This document shows, in pieces, positions 49,263 through 58,409 of a DNA stretch of 64,000 bases. Source of the stretch: Paracoccaceae bacterium (GTDB lineage: Bacteria > Pseudomonadota > Alphaproteobacteria > Rhodobacterales > Rhodobacteraceae). Position numbers and translations under genes: made by a program. Position 1 is the stretch's first letter. Every line of letters starts with the position of its first letter. Below the pieces are notes generated by a model. It did not search any database. It was not told where the DNA came from and saw only the letters and a list, made by a program, of their open reading frames with translations. The stretch spans positions 1 to 64,000 of the forward strand of contig PWZT01000099.1 of assembly GCA_003567315.1 (NCBI GenBank). The letters are read 5' to 3'.

Positions 49263-50441
49263 ATGCAGGACGTGGTCATTCTGGGCGCGGCGCGCACAGC
49301 GATGGGCGGTTTGCAGGGGATGTTCGCAGGCTGCCCGGCGGCGGAACTGGGGGGTGCAGCGATTTCCGGTGCACTGCGTGATGCCGGAATTGCCCCGGGT
49401 GAGGTCGAGGAAGCGCTCATGGGCTGCGTCCTGCCCGCCGGGCAGGGGCAGGCGCCCGCGCGTCAGGCCGGATTCGCGGCCGGGCTGGGCGAGGCGGTTC
49501 CGGCGACGACGCTCAACAAGATGTGCGGCTCGGGGATGAAGGCCGCGATGATCGCGCATGACCAGATCGCGCTGGGTCTGACCGGCGTGATGGTCGCGGG
49601 CGGGATGGAGAGCATGTCGGAGGCGCCCTATCTCTTGCCGAGGATGCGTGCAGGCGCGCGGCTTGGGCATGGGCAGGTGATCGACCATATGTTCTTGGAC
49701 GGGCTGGAAGATGCCTATGACAAGGGCCGCCTGATGGGCACATTCGCCGAGGATTGCGCCGCGCATTTCCAGTTCACACGCGAGGCACAGGACGAGTATG
49801 CGTTGCGCTCGCTCTCGAATGCGCTGGCGGCGCAGGACTCGGGGGCGTTTGCGCGCGAGATCGCGCCGGTGCACCGCGCGACGCGCAAGGGCGAGGTCGA
49901 ACTGCGCGAGGATGAGCAGCCGAAATCGGCGCGGCCCGAGAAGATCCCGCATCTCAGGCCAGCGTTCCTCAAGGAAGGGACTGTGACGGCGGCGAACAGC
50001 TCGTCGATCTCGGATGGGGCGGCGGCGCTGGTGATGGCATCGCGCGAGAAGGCCGAGGCGTTGGGCGTCGCCCCGCGTGCAGTCATTCGCGGCCATGCGA
50101 GCCATGCGCAGGCGCCGGGCTGGTTCACGACCGCGCCTGTGCCTGCGGCGCAGAAGCTGCTCGACCGGCTGGGCTGGAAGGTCGGTGATGTGGATCTCTG
50201 GGAGGTGAACGAAGCCTTCGCCGTGGTGCCCATGGCCTTCATGCAGGAAATGGGGCTGCCGCGTGATGTGGTGAATGTCAATGGCGGGGCGTGTGCTTTG
50301 GGCCATCCGATCGGGGCCTCGGGCGCGCGGATCATGGTGACGTTGATCAATGCGCTGGAGGCGCGCGGGCTCAAGCGCGGGGTCGCGGCGATCTGTATCG
50401 GTGGCGGCGAGGGGACGGCCATCGCGGTGGAACTGCCGTGA
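49263..50441 (+). CDS. Acetyl-CoA acetyltransferase (thiolase)
   Basis: [57 protein letters not shown]. Confidence 0.95.
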   Translation: MQDVVILGAARTAMGGLQGMFAGCPAAELGGAAISGALRDAGIAPGEVEEALMGCVLPAGQGQAPARQAGFAAGLGEAVPATTLNKMCGSGMKAAMIAHDQIALGLTGVMVAGGMESMSEAPYLLPRMRAGARLGHGQVIDHMFLDGLEDAYDKGRLMGTFAEDCAAHFQFTREAQDEYALRSLSNALAAQDSGAFAREIAPVHRATRKGEVELREDEQPKSARPEKIPHLRPAFLKEGTVTAANSSSISDGAAALVMASREKAEALGVAPRAVIRGHASHAQAPGWFTTAPVPAAQKLLDRLGWKVGDVDLWEVNEAFAVVPMAFMQEMGLPRDVVNVNGGACALGHPIGASGARIMVTLINALEARGLKRGVAAICIGGGEGTAIAVELP

Positions 50442-50546
50442 AGCTGCGCCTGCAGCGGGGGGCGGCCTTGCCCCCCATCGAGGGGGGCGTGGCCGCGTCG
50501 CAAGGGCGCTGCGCTGCTTGCTCCCGCATGTATCAGAGGTAATCTC

Positions 50547-51005
50547 ATGCTCGATTACGAGGCGCTTGCCGACCGTATCCGTGCCCTGACCGAGGGGGAA
50601 GACGATGCGGTGGCGCTGATGGCGACCATTGCCTGCGAGGTGCATCATTCGGATGACCGTTTCGATTGGACCGGTTTTTACCGCGTGGTTGCGCCAGAGC
50701 TTTTGAAGATCGGTCCCTATCAGGGCGGGCATGGCTGTCTGGTGATCCCGTTTGCGCGCGGGGTCTGCGGGGCCTGCGCGCGCACCGGCGAGGTGCAGCT
50801 TGTGCCTGATGTCGAGGCGTTTGCGGGTCATATCGCCTGTTCCAGCTCCACCCGCGCGGAGCTTGTGCTGCCCGTGCGCGACGGGCAGGGACGGCTGATC
50901 GCGGTCTTCGATATCGACAGCGACCAGCCCGATGCCTTCAGCGCGCGCGATGCCGCAGCCTTGGGGGCCATTATCGACGAGGTTTTCAGCCGGGAGTTGA
51001 CATGA
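50547..51005 (+). CDS. GAF domain-containing protein
   Basis: DWTGFYRVVAPELLKIGPYQGGHGCLVIPFARGVCGACARTGE; RELVLPVRDGQGRLIAVFDIDSDQ-type ending. Confidence 0.9.
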   Translation: MLDYEALADRIRALTEGEDDAVALMATIACEVHHSDDRFDWTGFYRVVAPELLKIGPYQGGHGCLVIPFARGVCGACARTGEVQLVPDVEAFAGHIACSSSTRAELVLPVRDGQGRLIAVFDIDSDQPDAFSARDAAALGAIIDEVFSRELT

Positions 51006-52042
51006 CTCATCTGTGGATACGGGCCGAGGAGCGGGCGCAGGAAGAGCGCGTCGGCATCCTGCCCGAAGGTGTGGCCGCGCTGGTCGCGCAGGGGTTTCGG
51101 GTGACCATCGAGGAAAGCGCGCAGCGCGTGCTGCCGCTTGCGCCCTATCTTGCCGCTGGGGCGGAGCGCGCGGCCTGTGGCGCCTGGCGCGAGGCGCCGC
51201 GCGAGGCGATCATCTTCGGGCTCAAGGAATTGCCCGAGGAGGAGATGCCCCTTGTTCATCGCCACATCATGTTCGGCCATGCCTATAAAGGGCAGTCTGC
51301 CGGGCAGGCGCTGCTCAAGCGGTTCCGGGCCGGGGGCGGGGGGCTTTATGACCTCGAATATCTGACCGATGACTCGGGGCGCAGAGTCGCGGCGTTCGGC
51401 TATTGGGCGGGGTTTGCAGGCGCTGCATTGTCCTGCCTTGCCTATGGCGCGCAGGCGCGCGGCGGGATCTGTGCGCCGGTGGCGCGCTTTGCCGACAAGG
51501 ATGCGATGCGTGATGCGGCGGCGCTGGCGCTGGACGGGCTGGAGCCGCCGCGCGTGCTGATCATCGGCGCGCTGGGGCGTGTCGGGGTCGGCGCGGAGGA
51601 TTTGTGCCGCGCCTTGGGGCTGGCGATCACTGGCTGGGACAAGGCCGAGACCGCGCATGGCGGGCCGTTTCCAGAGGTCTTGCAGCATGAGATCTTCCTC
51701 AACTGCATTCTTGCCGCGCCAGGAACGCCGGTTTTCGTGCCCGAGTCTGCTCCGAGCGACCCGCGCGCGCTGCGCGTGATCGGGGATATCGCCTGCGATC
51801 CTGGCTCGGAATTCTCGCCCATCCGCGTTTATGACCGGGTGACGGATTGGGCGCGGCCTGTTTTACGCGTCGCGGGTCAGCCAGTGCTGGATGTGATGGC
51901 GGTCGACAATCTGCCGTCGCTTCTGCCGGTCGAGGCGTCGGAAGATTTCGCAGCCCAGCTGCTGCCGCATCTGATGACCCTTGATCGGCTGGATGAGGGT
52001 GTCTGGGCGCGCGCGCGGGCTGTGTTTCATGCGCATGTCTGA
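51002..52042 (+). CDS. Saccharopine dehydrogenase (lysine-forming type)
   Basis: LWIRAEERAQEERVGILPEGVAALVAQGFRVTIEES; HRHIMFGHAYKGQSAGQALLKRF. Confidence 0.9.
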   Translation: MTHLWIRAEERAQEERVGILPEGVAALVAQGFRVTIEESAQRVLPLAPYLAAGAERAACGAWREAPREAIIFGLKELPEEEMPLVHRHIMFGHAYKGQSAGQALLKRFRAGGGGLYDLEYLTDDSGRRVAAFGYWAGFAGAALSCLAYGAQARGGICAPVARFADKDAMRDAAALALDGLEPPRVLIIGALGRVGVGAEDLCRALGLAITGWDKAETAHGGPFPEVLQHEIFLNCILAAPGTPVFVPESAPSDPRALRVIGDIACDPGSEFSPIRVYDRVTDWARPVLRVAGQPVLDVMAVDNLPSLLPVEASEDFAAQLLPHLMTLDRLDEGVWARARAVFHAHV

Positions 52043-52052
52043 GGGGGGAGCG

Positions 52053-52880
52053 ATGGCGTGGATCGATTGGGAGGATGCCTTTGCCAATGGCGCCTATATC
52101 GCGGGGGCAGAGGCGTATCCCGCGGCATGGGCCGAGGCCGCAGCCGCGTTTCGGGCGCAGGCGAATGCGCGGTGCGATCTGGTCTATGGTCCGGCCAAGC
52201 GCGCGCGCTTCGATCTGTTCCTGCCCGAAGGTCCGCCGCGCGGGCTGGTAGTGTTCGTGCATGGCGGCTACTGGCTGAAATTCGACAAATCCACATGGTC
52301 GCATCTGGCGGCGGGCGCGGTGGCGCAGGGCTGGGCCGTGGCGATGCCGAGCTACACCCTCGCCCCCGAAGCGCGGATTGCCGAGATCACGGCGCAGATC
52401 GCGCAGGCCATCATCGCGGCCAGCGAGGAAGTTGACGGCCCGATCCTGCTTGCGGGGCATTCGGCGGGCGGGCATCTGGTCTCGCGGATGATCTGTGCGG
52501 ATAGCGCGCTGCCTGCAGATGTGACCGCGCGCATCAGCCTTGTCATGTCGATCTCGGGCCTGCATGATCTGCGTCCGCTGCTGGCCACGACGATGAATGA
52601 GACTTTGCGCCTGACCCAAGAGGAAGCGGCGCGCGAGAGCGCGGTTTTGCTCGAGCCGCTGCCGGGCGTGGCGGTCACGGCCTGGGTGGGCGGGCTTGAG
52701 CGGCCCGAATTCCTGCGTCAATCCGCGCTCTTGCGCGATGTCTGGGCGCGCAAGGGCGGGACTGTCCGGCTGGTGGTGGAGGAAGGCTTTCACCATTTCG
52801 ATGTCATCGCAGGGCTCGCGCAGGCCGACAGCCCGATCACGCAGGCACTGATCGGGACCGTGCAGCCTTCAGAAGTTTGA
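52053..52880 (+). CDS. Alpha/beta hydrolase
   Basis: GLVVFVHGGYWLKFDKSTWSHLA; ILLAGHSAGGHLVSRM. Confidence 0.9.
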   Translation: MAWIDWEDAFANGAYIAGAEAYPAAWAEAAAAFRAQANARCDLVYGPAKRARFDLFLPEGPPRGLVVFVHGGYWLKFDKSTWSHLAAGAVAQGWAVAMPSYTLAPEARIAEITAQIAQAIIAASEEVDGPILLAGHSAGGHLVSRMICADSALPADVTARISLVMSISGLHDLRPLLATTMNETLRLTQEEAARESAVLLEPLPGVAVTAWVGGLERPEFLRQSALLRDVWARKGGTVRLVVEEGFHHFDVIAGLAQADSPITQALIGTVQPSEV

Positions 52881-52899
52881 AGCCTGAAGCTTCAAACTT
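52873..52899 (+). terminator. 11-bp stem-loop after the hydrolase (candidate terminator or operator)
   Basis: AAGTTTGAAGC CTGAA GCTTCAAACTT followed by AAAATATTTGCTTTT. Confidence 0.55.
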
Positions 52900-52969
52900 A
52901 AAATATTTGCTTTTCATCCAGAGTTGCGCGACACTCAATCAAAGAATCAAAAAACAGGGAGAGTGACGG

Positions 52970-54109
52970 ATGAACGCTTTGAGGATGACAGCCCTTGCGG
53001 CGCTTGCAGTCGGCAGCGTCGGAATGGCCAAGGCCGATCAGGTGACGGTTGGCATGATCACCACGCTTTCGGGCGGCGGCGCAGGGCTTGGTGTGGATGT
53101 GCGCGACGGCTTCCAGCTCGCGCTTGATATGGCGGGCGAGCACGATATCCGCCTCGTGGTCGAGGATGACGCGCAGCGCCCCGAACTCGCGGTACAGATC
53201 GCCGAGCGGATGATCCAGTCCGAACGCGCTGATATCTTGACCGGAATCATCTGGTCGAACCTTGCAATGGCGGTCGTGCCCTCGGCAGTCGCGCAGGATA
53301 TCTTCTACCTCTCGCCCAATGCCGGACCTTCGGCGCTCGCCGGGGCGAATTGCCATCCGAATTATTTCAATGTCGCGTGGCAGAATGACATGCTGCACGA
53401 GGCTGCGGGCCAGCACGCCAATGAGCTGGGCTATGAAAACACTTTCATCATGGCGCCCAACTACCCCGCCGGGACCGATGCGCTGACCGGCTTCAAGCGT
53501 TATTACGAGGGCGAGCTTGCGGGCGAGCTTTTCACGCAGGTCGGCCAGACCGACTACGCGGCGGAAATCGCCGAGATCCGGGCCTCGGGGGCGGATTCGA
53601 TCTTCATCTTTCTGCCCGGCGGCATGGGGATTTCCTTCATGCGCCAATTTGAGCAATCCGGTGTCGATCTGCCGATCATCTCGGCGGGGTTCAGCTTCGA
53701 TCAGGACGTTCTGCCCGCGATCGGCGAGGCGGCACTGGGGGTTATCAATACAAGCCAATGGTCGCCCGATCTCGACAATGAGCTGAATGGCGAATTCGTC
53801 GCCGCGTTTCAGGACGCCTATGATCGCCTGCCCTCGCTCTATGCCAGCCAGGGCTTTGACACGGCCAATCTGATCCTCTCGGCGATGGAGCAGGCGGATG
53901 TGTCGGATATGGATGCCTTCCGCGAGGCGCTGCGCGCGGCCGATTTCACATCGGTGCGCGGCAGTTTCGAATTTGCGCCCAATCAGCACCCGATCCAGAC
54001 AGTCTATGTCCGCGAAGTGGTCGAGGTGGATGGCGTGCTGACCAACCGCATCATCGGTACGGCCTTCGAGGAACACCGCGACGTTCACGGTGAAAACTGC
54101 AACATGTAA
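52970..54109 (+). CDS. ABC transporter substrate-binding protein (branched-chain amino acid type)
   Basis: VTVGMITTLSGGGAGLGVDVRDGFQLALDMAG; upstream of LivHMGF-type genes. Confidence 0.93.
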   Translation: MNALRMTALAALAVGSVGMAKADQVTVGMITTLSGGGAGLGVDVRDGFQLALDMAGEHDIRLVVEDDAQRPELAVQIAERMIQSERADILTGIIWSNLAMAVVPSAVAQDIFYLSPNAGPSALAGANCHPNYFNVAWQNDMLHEAAGQHANELGYENTFIMAPNYPAGTDALTGFKRYYEGELAGELFTQVGQTDYAAEIAEIRASGADSIFIFLPGGMGISFMRQFEQSGVDLPIISAGFSFDQDVLPAIGEAALGVINTSQWSPDLDNELNGEFVAAFQDAYDRLPSLYASQGFDTANLILSAMEQADVSDMDAFREALRAADFTSVRGSFEFAPNQHPIQTVYVREVVEVDGVLTNRIIGTAFEEHRDVHGENCNM

Positions 54110-54163
54110 GCCGGACAGGGCCCTGGTCCGCGTGACCGGGGCCACTTCGGACCGAGGTTTCCC

Positions 54164-55081
54164 ATGTCTCTCGCGCTGGTGCTCGAGCAGCTTCTCAATG
54201 GCGTGCAATTCGGGCTGATGCTGTTTCTCATGTCGGCGGGCCTGACACTGGTCTTCGGCGTGATGGGGCTGATCAATCTCGCCCATGGCTCGCTTTACAT
54301 GATCGGCGCGTTTCTCTGCGCGGCGATAGCTGCCGCCACCGGGAATTTCTTCATCGGGCTGATGGCGGGGATCGCGGCTGCGGCGGCCGCAGGCGCGCTG
54401 ATCGAGATACTCGTGATCCGCCGCCTCTATGCGCGCGACCATCTCGATCAGGTGCTCGCGACCTTCGCGCTGATTCTGATCCTGTCGGAAGGTGTGCGGA
54501 TGATCTTCGGCCCCTTCCCGCTCTATCTCACAGTGCCATCCGTCCTGCGCGGCACGGTCAATCTGGGGATCGTGGATTACTCGCTCTATCGCCTCGCGCT
54601 GATCGGTTTCGGGATTGCCGTGGCGCTGGGTCTCTGGGCGCTGATCGCCAAGACCCGGCTCGGCATCCGCATCCGCGCAGGCGAATCCGACCGCGAGATG
54701 ATCGCCGCCCTCGGCGTGAATATCCGCGTGCTCTACACTGTGGTCTTCGCGCTCGGCGCGGCGCTCGCAGGGCTTGCAGGGGCGCTTGTCGGCGCGATCC
54801 AGTCGGTGCAGGTGGGCATGGGCGAGCCGGTGCTGATCCTTGCCTTCGTCGTCATCGTGATCGGCGGTATCGGCTCGATCAAGGGCGCGATGGTCGGCGC
54901 ACTGCTCGTGGGCGTGATCGACACGATGGGCCGTTTCCTGCTCCCGCGCCTCTTCGCAACCATTTTTGACGCCTCGGCCGCCGCAGGCACCGGGGCGGCA
55001 CTCGCCTCGATGCTGATTTATCTCCTGATGGCGCTCGTGCTCATCTTCCGGCCCAAAGGACTGTTCCCCGCCCATGGATAA
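54164..55081 (+). CDS. Branched-chain amino acid ABC transporter permease (LivH-type)
   Basis: LLNGVQFGLMLFLMSAGLTLVFGVMGLINLAHGSLYMIGAF. Confidence 0.95.
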   Translation: MSLALVLEQLLNGVQFGLMLFLMSAGLTLVFGVMGLINLAHGSLYMIGAFLCAAIAAATGNFFIGLMAGIAAAAAAGALIEILVIRRLYARDHLDQVLATFALILILSEGVRMIFGPFPLYLTVPSVLRGTVNLGIVDYSLYRLALIGFGIAVALGLWALIAKTRLGIRIRAGESDREMIAALGVNIRVLYTVVFALGAALAGLAGALVGAIQSVQVGMGEPVLILAFVVIVIGGIGSIKGAMVGALLVGVIDTMGRFLLPRLFATIFDASAAAGTGAALASMLIYLLMALVLIFRPKGLFPAHG

Positions 55082-56051
55082 CGCGCGCAAGGAATGGCTG
55101 CTCAACACCGCAATCGCGCTCGCGCTCTTTGCCGTGCCGCTCTGGGCGTTGCTCGCCGATGAGCCCTTCATCATCACCACCGCCACGCGTATCGCGATCC
55201 TCGCCATCGCGGCTGTGGGCTTGAATATCGCGCTGGGGCTGGGTGGCATGGTCAGCTTCGGCCATGCGCTCTATCTCGGCATTGGCGGCTATGTCGCGGG
55301 GATCGCCGCGCATCATGCCTTCAGCGGAACCACGGTTCTGGGTCTGCCCGGCACCAACCAGATGCTGCCGATCTGGGCGATCGCGATGATCCTCTCGGGC
55401 ACCATCGCCGGGATCGTGGGCGCGCTGAGCATCCGCACCTCGGGCATCTTCTTCATCATGATCACGCTCGCCTTCGCGCAGATGGGCTTCTTCTTCACAC
55501 TGTCATGGCCCGCTTATGGCGGCGAGGACGGGTTGCCCATCTTCGTGCGCAACCAGTTTCCGGGGCTGAACACTGCGCGGCCTTGGGAATTCTTCCTGCT
55601 CTCCTATGGCGTCTTGCTGGCAGCGCTCGCGATCTTCGCCATGCTGCGCGCGGCGCGTTTCGGGGCAGCCCTAATGGCGATCCGCCAGAACCCCGACCGC
55701 GCCGCCGCCGTGGGCATCTCGCCTTTCGGCATCAAGCTCGTGGCCTTCATCCTCTCGGGCATGATCACGGGGCTTGCGGGTGCGATGATGGCGGATCTGA
55801 CGCGCTTCGTGAGCCCCGCAATGATGGCCTGGACCATGTCGGGCGAGTTGATCGTGATCATCATCCTTGGCGGTGTGGGCAGGCTCTTCGGCCCGGTGGC
55901 AGGCGCGGCGATCCTTGTGTGTTTCGAGGTGCTGTTCGGCGGGCTGACCGAGCATTGGAAGCTCTGGCTCGGCCTCGTGCTGCTGGCTGTTGTGCTTTTC
56001 GCGCGCGGCGGGCTGATCGGGCTTCTGGCGGGGAGGGCGCAGCATGGCTGA
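55074..56051 (+). CDS. Branched-chain amino acid ABC transporter permease (LivM-type)
   Basis: GLNIALGLGGMVSFGHALYLGIGGYVAGIAA; overlaps LivH. Confidence 0.95.
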   Translation: MDNARKEWLLNTAIALALFAVPLWALLADEPFIITTATRIAILAIAAVGLNIALGLGGMVSFGHALYLGIGGYVAGIAAHHAFSGTTVLGLPGTNQMLPIWAIAMILSGTIAGIVGALSIRTSGIFFIMITLAFAQMGFFFTLSWPAYGGEDGLPIFVRNQFPGLNTARPWEFFLLSYGVLLAALAIFAMLRAARFGAALMAIRQNPDRAAAVGISPFGIKLVAFILSGMITGLAGAMMADLTRFVSPAMMAWTMSGELIVIIILGGVGRLFGPVAGAAILVCFEVLFGGLTEHWKLWLGLVLLAVVLFARGGLIGLLAGRAQHG

Positions 56052-56799
56052 AACAGTGCTGGAACTGCGCGGGCTCTCCAAGGCCTTCGGCGCGCTCAAG
56101 GCCACCGATAATGTGAGCCTTACGCTGAAAAAAGGCGAAATCCACGCGCTGATCGGCCCCAATGGCGCAGGCAAATCCACGCTGATGAGGCTTGTCTCGG
56201 GCAAGCTCACCCCGGATGCAGGCGAGGTCTGGCTCGGTGGCGCCGAGATCACCGGCCTTTCGGTCGCGCGCCGCGCCCGCGCCGGGTTGGGGCGCAGCTT
56301 TCAGGTCTCATCGCTGATCCCGGACTATTCGGCGCTGCGCAATGTCATGCTGGCGCTACAGGCGCGGCAAGGGCATAGCTATCGCTTCCTGATGCCCGTG
56401 ATGCGTGACCGTGCCTTGCGCGAAAGCGCGCGCGCCATCCTCGAGCGCGTGGGCCTTGGCCCCCGCGCCTCGGTCGAGGCGGCGGTGCTCAGCCATGGCG
56501 AGCGCAGATTGCTGGAAATCGCCGTCGCGCTGGCGCTCGCCCCGCGCTGCTTCCTGCTCGACGAGCCCATGGCGGGGCTCGGCTCGGAAGGCACCGCGCG
56601 CCTTGTGAGCTTCCTGCGCGAGTTGAAACAGGAGGCCCCGATCCTGCTCATCGAGCATGACATGGACGCTGTGTTCCAACTCGCCGACCGCATCTCGGTG
56701 CTGGTCTATGGCCGCATCATCGCCAGCGGCAGCACGGCCGAGATCCGGGCCGACCCGCAGGTGCGCGCGGTTTATCTGGGCGAGGAGACCACAGCATGA
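56044..56799 (+). CDS. ABC transporter ATP-binding protein (LivG-type)
   Basis: Walker A GPNGAGKST; signature LSHGERRLLEIAVALA; LLDEPMAGL. Confidence 0.95.
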   Translation: MAETVLELRGLSKAFGALKATDNVSLTLKKGEIHALIGPNGAGKSTLMRLVSGKLTPDAGEVWLGGAEITGLSVARRARAGLGRSFQVSSLIPDYSALRNVMLALQARQGHSYRFLMPVMRDRALRESARAILERVGLGPRASVEAAVLSHGERRLLEIAVALALAPRCFLLDEPMAGLGSEGTARLVSFLRELKQEAPILLIEHDMDAVFQLADRISVLVYGRIIASGSTAEIRADPQVRAVYLGEETTA

Positions 56800-57485
56800 A
56801 CGCGCTGCTTGAGCTTGAGGATCTGCAGGTCTTCTACGGCGCCTCACAGGCGCTGTTCGGGGTCACGATGCGGGTCGAGGAAGGCCAGGCCGTCGCGCTG
56901 ATGGGCCGCAACGGGATGGGCAAATCCACCACCATCGCCAGTGCCTGCCGCATGCTGCCCCTGCGCAGCGGCGCGGTGCGCTTCGCGGGTCGCGACATCT
57001 CTGCGCTGCCCTCTTTCCGTGCCGCGCGGCTCGGGCTGGGGCTGGTGCCCGAAGGGCGGCGCTGCTTTCCGAACCTGACTGTCACCGAAAATCTGATCGC
57101 TGCCGCCCGCCCCGGCTACTGGGATCTCGCCCGCGTCCATGCGTTCTTCCCAAGGCTTGCCGAACGCGCGGACCAGTATGCGCTGACGCTGTCGGGGGGC
57201 GAGCAGCAGATGCTCGCCATCGGCCGCGCGCTGATGACGAATCCGCGCCTGTTGCTGCTCGACGAGGCCACCGAGGGCCTCGCCCCGGTCATCCGCCGCG
57301 AGATCTGGGCGGCCATCACGCGGCTCAAATCCGAAGGGCTCTCCATCCTTCTGGTGGACAAGACCCTCTCCGAGATCCTGCCCTTTGCCGATCACTGCGT
57401 CATCCTCGAGCGCGGCGCAGTCGCCTGGCAGGGCGCGCCCGACGCGCTGACCGAGGATCTCACCACCTCCTATCTCGGTGTCTGA
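56796..57485 (+). CDS. ABC transporter ATP-binding protein (LivF-type)
   Basis: GRNGMGKSTT; LSGGEQQMLAIGRALMTNPRLLLLDEATEGLAP. Confidence 0.95.
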   Translation: MNALLELEDLQVFYGASQALFGVTMRVEEGQAVALMGRNGMGKSTTIASACRMLPLRSGAVRFAGRDISALPSFRAARLGLGLVPEGRRCFPNLTVTENLIAAARPGYWDLARVHAFFPRLAERADQYALTLSGGEQQMLAIGRALMTNPRLLLLDEATEGLAPVIRREIWAAITRLKSEGLSILLVDKTLSEILPFADHCVILERGAVAWQGAPDALTEDLTTSYLGV

Positions 57486-57487
57486 GC

Positions 57488-57509
57488 TTTCATCTTGCCA
57501 AAAATACTC
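57488..57509 (+). repeat. Intergenic motif copy: TTTCAT-N8-AAATACTC
   Basis: tttcatcttgccaaaaatactc starts 2 nt after the livF stop. Confidence 0.6.
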
Positions 57510-57513
57510 AAGA

Positions 57514-57535
57514 CTGGAGGGCGCCAGCCCTCCAG
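57514..57535. terminator. 9-bp perfect stem-loop between convergent livF-type and EamA genes
   Basis: CTGGAGGGC GCCA GCCCTCCAG. Confidence 0.7.
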
Positions 57536-57542
57536 CCCCCGC

Positions 57543-58409
57543 TCAGGTAATGCGCGACCGCTGCACGGCCAGAATGCCGCCCATGATCACGACCACCCCG
57601 ATCACATCGAAGATGCCAAGCGCCTCGCCCAGCAAAACCGCCGCCACGGCCACGCCGAAAAACGGGTTGAGGAAATGGAAGGTCGCCGCCTTGACCGCGC
57701 CAATGCGTGCGACCAGCAGGAACCACACCCATGTCGCGGCCAGCCCCGGGATCAGCACCGTATAGGTGAAGGCACCCGCAAGCCGCCATGTCCAGGTCAC
57801 TTCCGGAACTTCCAGCAGCATCGCCGGCCCGATCAGCATGACCGCGCCCACCAGCATCTGCAGCCCCACGATCATCAGCAGGTTCCCCCCCGCGCCCGAG
57901 GCCACGCGCACGCTCAGCGTAGCGACTGTCAGCGAGATCACTCCGATCACGCAGAGCACCACCCCGAAGAGATCCACCCCGCCCGTGATCCGCGCGCCCA
58001 TGATCAGCGCGACCCCGGCCAGCCCCGCAACCAGCCCCAGCATCGCCATGGGCCTGAGCCGCTCGCGCAGGATCAGCCAGCCGAACAGCGCCACCAGCAG
58101 CGGCATGGTCGAGGCGATGATGGCCGCCAGTGACGCTTCGACCGTCTGCATGGCCATGAAATTCAGCCCCAGATAGAGCGCGTTTTGAGAGATGCCGAAC
58201 AGGATGGTCGCGCGCCATTGATCGCGGGTCAGATACCAGCTTTGCCCCAGCGCGCGCGCAATCGCGATCCCGATCAGCCCCGAGATCAGAAACCGCAGGC
58301 TCAGCGCATAAAGCGGCGGCGCATCGGCCACGATCATCCGCGCCGAGGTGAAAGCCGAGGACCACATGAAGGCAAAGGCCAGCCCCATTGCAATCGCGCG
58401 CAGATCCAT
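57543..58409 (-). CDS. DMT family (EamA) transporter
   Basis: Ten-TM protein MDLRAIAMGLAFAFMWSSAFTSARMIVADAPPLYALSLRFLISG. Confidence 0.9.
   Translation of the reverse strand: MDLRAIAMGLAFAFMWSSAFTSARMIVADAPPLYALSLRFLISGLIGIAIARALGQSWYLTRDQWRATILFGISQNALYLGLNFMAMQTVEASLAAIIASTMPLLVALFGWLILRERLRPMAMLGLVAGLAGVALIMGARITGGVDLFGVVLCVIGVISLTVATLSVRVASGAGGNLLMIVGLQMLVGAVMLIGPAMLLEVPEVTWTWRLAGAFTYTVLIPGLAATWVWFLLVARIGAVKAATFHFLNPFFGVAVAAVLLGEALGIFDVIGVVVIMGGILAVQRSRIT

Noticed and set aside
52898-55249. 783-aa minus-strand ORF
   Set aside because: Antisense to the substrate-binding protein and LivH gene; GC-driven shadow ORF
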